Below are positions 5,051-6,889 of a stretch of 6,889 nt of DNA, piece by piece. Location: assembly GCA_946614405.1 (NCBI GenBank), contig CAMOGZ010000080.1, positions 1 through 6,889 on the forward strand, given 5' to 3'. A program made the position numbers and the translations under genes. The first letter of the stretch is position 1. Each line of letters begins with the position of its first letter. The notes beneath the pieces are model-generated. The model did not search any database, was not told the origin of the DNA, and saw nothing but the letters and a program-made list of their open reading frames with translations. The DNA is from an uncultured Eubacterium sp. GTDB taxonomy: Bacteria; Bacillota; Clostridia; Peptostreptococcales; Anaerovoracaceae.

Positions 5051-6847
5051 TTAGCGATTGCGGCTCTGGTTGTTGGGACAGTGGGTGTGGGTGCAGATGT
5101 CGCACTCGTGATTGCAGTTGTTCCAGGGCTTGGACCGGTCGATGGCCGGATCCTCCGTTGCCTTGGCACGGGTCTCTTCGGTCTCCTTCAGAGCCTCCGC
5201 CTGCTTCTGATTCCACTCGGGCTGGTTTCCGCCGCCCTCCATGATGGCCCGCTTCTCGGCGTTCACATAGGTGCCGTCTGCCTGACGGGCATTGGCTCCG
5301 CCGATGGGCTCATCGTCTTTATAACAGCTCATATCATATCCCATGTCTTCCATTTCCTTGATATGAGCGGCGTATTCTTCTTCTCTTTTCTTAGCCTCTT
5401 CATATTCGGCATCCACGTCTGCCATGCCTTTGATTGCGGAAGCATAGATGCTCTCCTGCGCCGGCTTCTCCGGGAACTTGAAGTCGAGGCTTTGTTCCAG
5501 GAGCTTGATGGCGGCCTCTCGGTTGGTCTTGGACAGCACGCCCAGAGATGCCATGATGTAGTCGTTGTCCACCAGGATCTTCGCATGCTCCGTGGGGAAC
5601 AGTCTCATGCCGGTGATGTTCTGTCCCGGGATCTCGCTCATGATGTCCACTCTGTGAGGCAGACGGGTCAGCGCGCCGCCGGTTCCCACGATGTACTTGA
5701 CCTGTGTCAGGTCCTTGCCTTCTGCCACGGTGGAACGTCCGGAAGGTCCATAGATGTAGCGGAGCTGTCCTGCGTGACGCTCGGTGGCCTTGAAGACGGC
5801 CTCGCGGGTCAGTCTCTCTACCAGCTTGAACTCATCCTCGTTCTTGGGGATGGCGTAGTAGGTCTCCAGGGTCTTGTCCAGGTCGATGTGCAGCTTGTTC
5901 TCGCACTCTTCTCTCAGGACTTCCTCGCCGATGGACTCGATGACCTTGTAGCGGTTGACGAAGACGCCCAGGTCTCCCTCTACGGTTCTCTTGGCCTTGG
6001 GTTCCGGGGTGGTCATGATACGGGCTACCTTGTCAGACTCCACTGCCACGGAGTGCAGGTCTGTGGTGGCGCCGCCCACGTCCAGGACGATCAGGTCGCC
6101 GATGCAGTCATACAGCACTTTGGTGCATTCCATAACGGCACCCGGCGTGGGGATGATGGGTCCGCTGACCATGTCGCGGACGTGCTCCATGCCCGGGGCA
6201 TTGGTGATATGATCCTCAAAGGCCTGCTGGATGACTTTCCGGCAAGGTTCGACGTTCAGTTCATCGATCTTGGGATAAACGTTTTCCACGACGTACACCG
6301 GCTGCTGACTGTCCTCGAAGATCAGCTTGATCTCCTCCTGGTTCTCGCAGTTTCCGGCGTAGATGATGGGCACGTTCAGTCCCATGTCATGGATGCGCTC
6401 TGCATTGTCCAGGGCAGTGTCTCTCTCACCGTAATCCACACCGCCTGCGATGAGGATCAGGTTGGGGTTGATATCCCGGATCTTTGCGATGTCGGTCCTT
6501 CTGAGTCTGCCGGAAGTGACGTAATGGATGATTCCGCCGGCTCCCAGCGCTGCCTCCTTGGCCGCTTTGGCAGTCATGTCATAGACCAGACCGTGGACGG
6601 TCATCTTCAGGCCACCGGCAGCGGAAGAGGTAGCCAGCATCTGGTCATACTCCAGCTTGCTGATGCCTTTGTTCTTGCAAAGGTCATCCACCGCGCCCTG
6701 CAGGCCCACGCGCACATCACCTTCCAGGACGGAAGTAGGCGCCTGACCCTGACCCCAGAAACAGGGGTGATCCGTATCCAGGTCCGTGAACGCATTGACC
6801 ACTGTGGTGGTCGATCCAATTTCTGCTACTAATACATCTACCTTCAT
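5051..6847 (-). CDS. GlmL/MutL-family ASKHA ATPase linked to ornithine degradation
   Basis: The 598-residue protein has the actin/Hsp70-type ATPase signatures of the GlmL/MutL family. These are the phosphate-1 loop VAEIGSTTTVVNAF (7-20), ILIAGGVDYG (131-140), the phosphate-2 loop VLDVGGATTDLHSV (254-267), and the adenosine-site YIVGTGGALTRL (385-396). GlmL sits next to B12-dependent glutamate mutase, and relatives sit in ornithine clusters. The likely role, inferred, is to keep or reactivate the adenosylcobalamin-dependent D-ornithine aminomutase. Family members as I recall are about 460 residues; here a tail of about 140 residues follows. It has a charged helix (about 478-502), a Gly/Glu-rich stretch, and an end with C578, C582, C585 and C590 plus H580, H587 and H589. 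AAGGAG lies 6 nt before the ATG at 6847. The remaining 42 nt to the right edge show no promoter, so the gene is probably co-transcribed from upstream, where oraE would be expected. Confidence 0.88.
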   Translation of the reverse strand: MKVDVLVAEIGSTTTVVNAFTDLDTDHPCFWGQGQAPTSVLEGDVRVGLQGAVDDLCKNKGISKLEYDQMLATSSAAGGLKMTVHGLVYDMTAKAAKEAALGAGGIIHYVTSGRLRRTDIAKIRDINPNLILIAGGVDYGERDTALDNAERIHDMGLNVPIIYAGNCENQEEIKLIFEDSQQPVYVVENVYPKIDELNVEPCRKVIQQAFEDHITNAPGMEHVRDMVSGPIIPTPGAVMECTKVLYDCIGDLIVLDVGGATTDLHSVAVESDKVARIMTTPEPKAKRTVEGDLGVFVNRYKVIESIGEEVLREECENKLHIDLDKTLETYYAIPKNEDEFKLVERLTREAVFKATERHAGQLRYIYGPSGRSTVAEGKDLTQVKYIVGTGGALTRLPHRVDIMSEIPGQNITGMRLFPTEHAKILVDNDYIMASLGVLSKTNREAAIKLLEQSLDFKFPEKPAQESIYASAIKGMADVDAEYEEAKKREEEYAAHIKEMEDMGYDMSCYKDDEPIGGANARQADGTYVNAEKRAIMEGGGNQPEWNQKQAEALKETEETRAKATEDPAIDRSKPWNNCNHECDICTHTHCPNNQSRNR

Positions 6848-6889
6848 TATTTGCTCCTTGTTTCACTAGCTAAGCCATTGCAAAACATA

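Noticed and set aside
4969..5169. A 67-residue N-terminal extension of ornithine racemase
   Set aside because: It overlaps the GlmL-like coding region out of frame, is low-complexity, and lacks a ribosome site of its own. The family start MYPK with GGAGAG ahead is at 4968.
4835..6832. A 665-codon open frame on the plus strand opposite the GlmL-like gene
   Set aside because: It is an antisense shadow of a well-supported gene with clear ATPase motifs. Its translation shows no recognisable domain, and its openness follows from the codon bias of the real gene.
6848..6889. The 3' end of an upstream gene such as oraE
   Set aside because: All three minus-strand frames meet a stop within this short stretch, but 42 nt are too few to recognise any protein end.

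Overview
The window looks like chromosomal DNA of a low- to mid-GC Gram-positive anaerobe of the class Clostridia; GC is roughly mid-50s percent by eye. The basis is AGGAGG-type ribosome sites, a class B sortase, a LytTR response regulator, and above all two genes of the clostridial ornithine-fermentation pathway. An amino-acid-fermenting gut-type member of Clostridia would fit, but I cannot fix genus or family.

Left block (1-2013, all minus strand, read right to left): a class B sortase (2013-1282), a LytTR response regulator 8 nt downstream (1273-563), and a secreted protein with Cys/His/Trp repeats (570 to beyond base 1) whose start overlaps the regulator's end by 8 nt. A good sigma-A-type promoter lies just before the sortase. 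No histidine kinase gene is present in the window. The block reads as a surface-display operon with its own regulator, in which the secreted protein may be the sortase's substrate; its C-terminus is outside the window.

Middle block (2014-3882): a 122-bp divergent intergenic region carries the sortase promoter and an extended -10 facing the other way. A monocistronic phosphomannomutase/phosphoglucomutase gene (2136-3671, plus strand) follows, ending in a hairpin terminator. The next 211 bp are AT-rich. They hold that terminator, a short 21-bp-spaced direct repeat that may be a relic of a mobile-element end, and a second terminator for the convergent gene on the right.

Right block (3883-6847, minus strand): a GlmL/MutL-family ASKHA ATPase (6847-5051) followed by an ornithine racemase (4968-3883). 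These fit the ornithine degradation cluster in which L-ornithine is racemised to D-ornithine and then rearranged by the B12/PLP-dependent D-ornithine 4,5-aminomutase. The aminomutase genes (oraS/oraE) would be expected just right of the window. The GlmL-like protein carries a long charged C-terminal extension ending in a Cys/His cluster, and the 82-nt spacer before orr is rich in GC hairpins.

I see no complete mobile element, CRISPR array, tRNA or rRNA. The best leads are the sortase/LytTR/secreted-repeat operon and the Cys/His tail of the GlmL-like protein. Neither is proven to be a new system.
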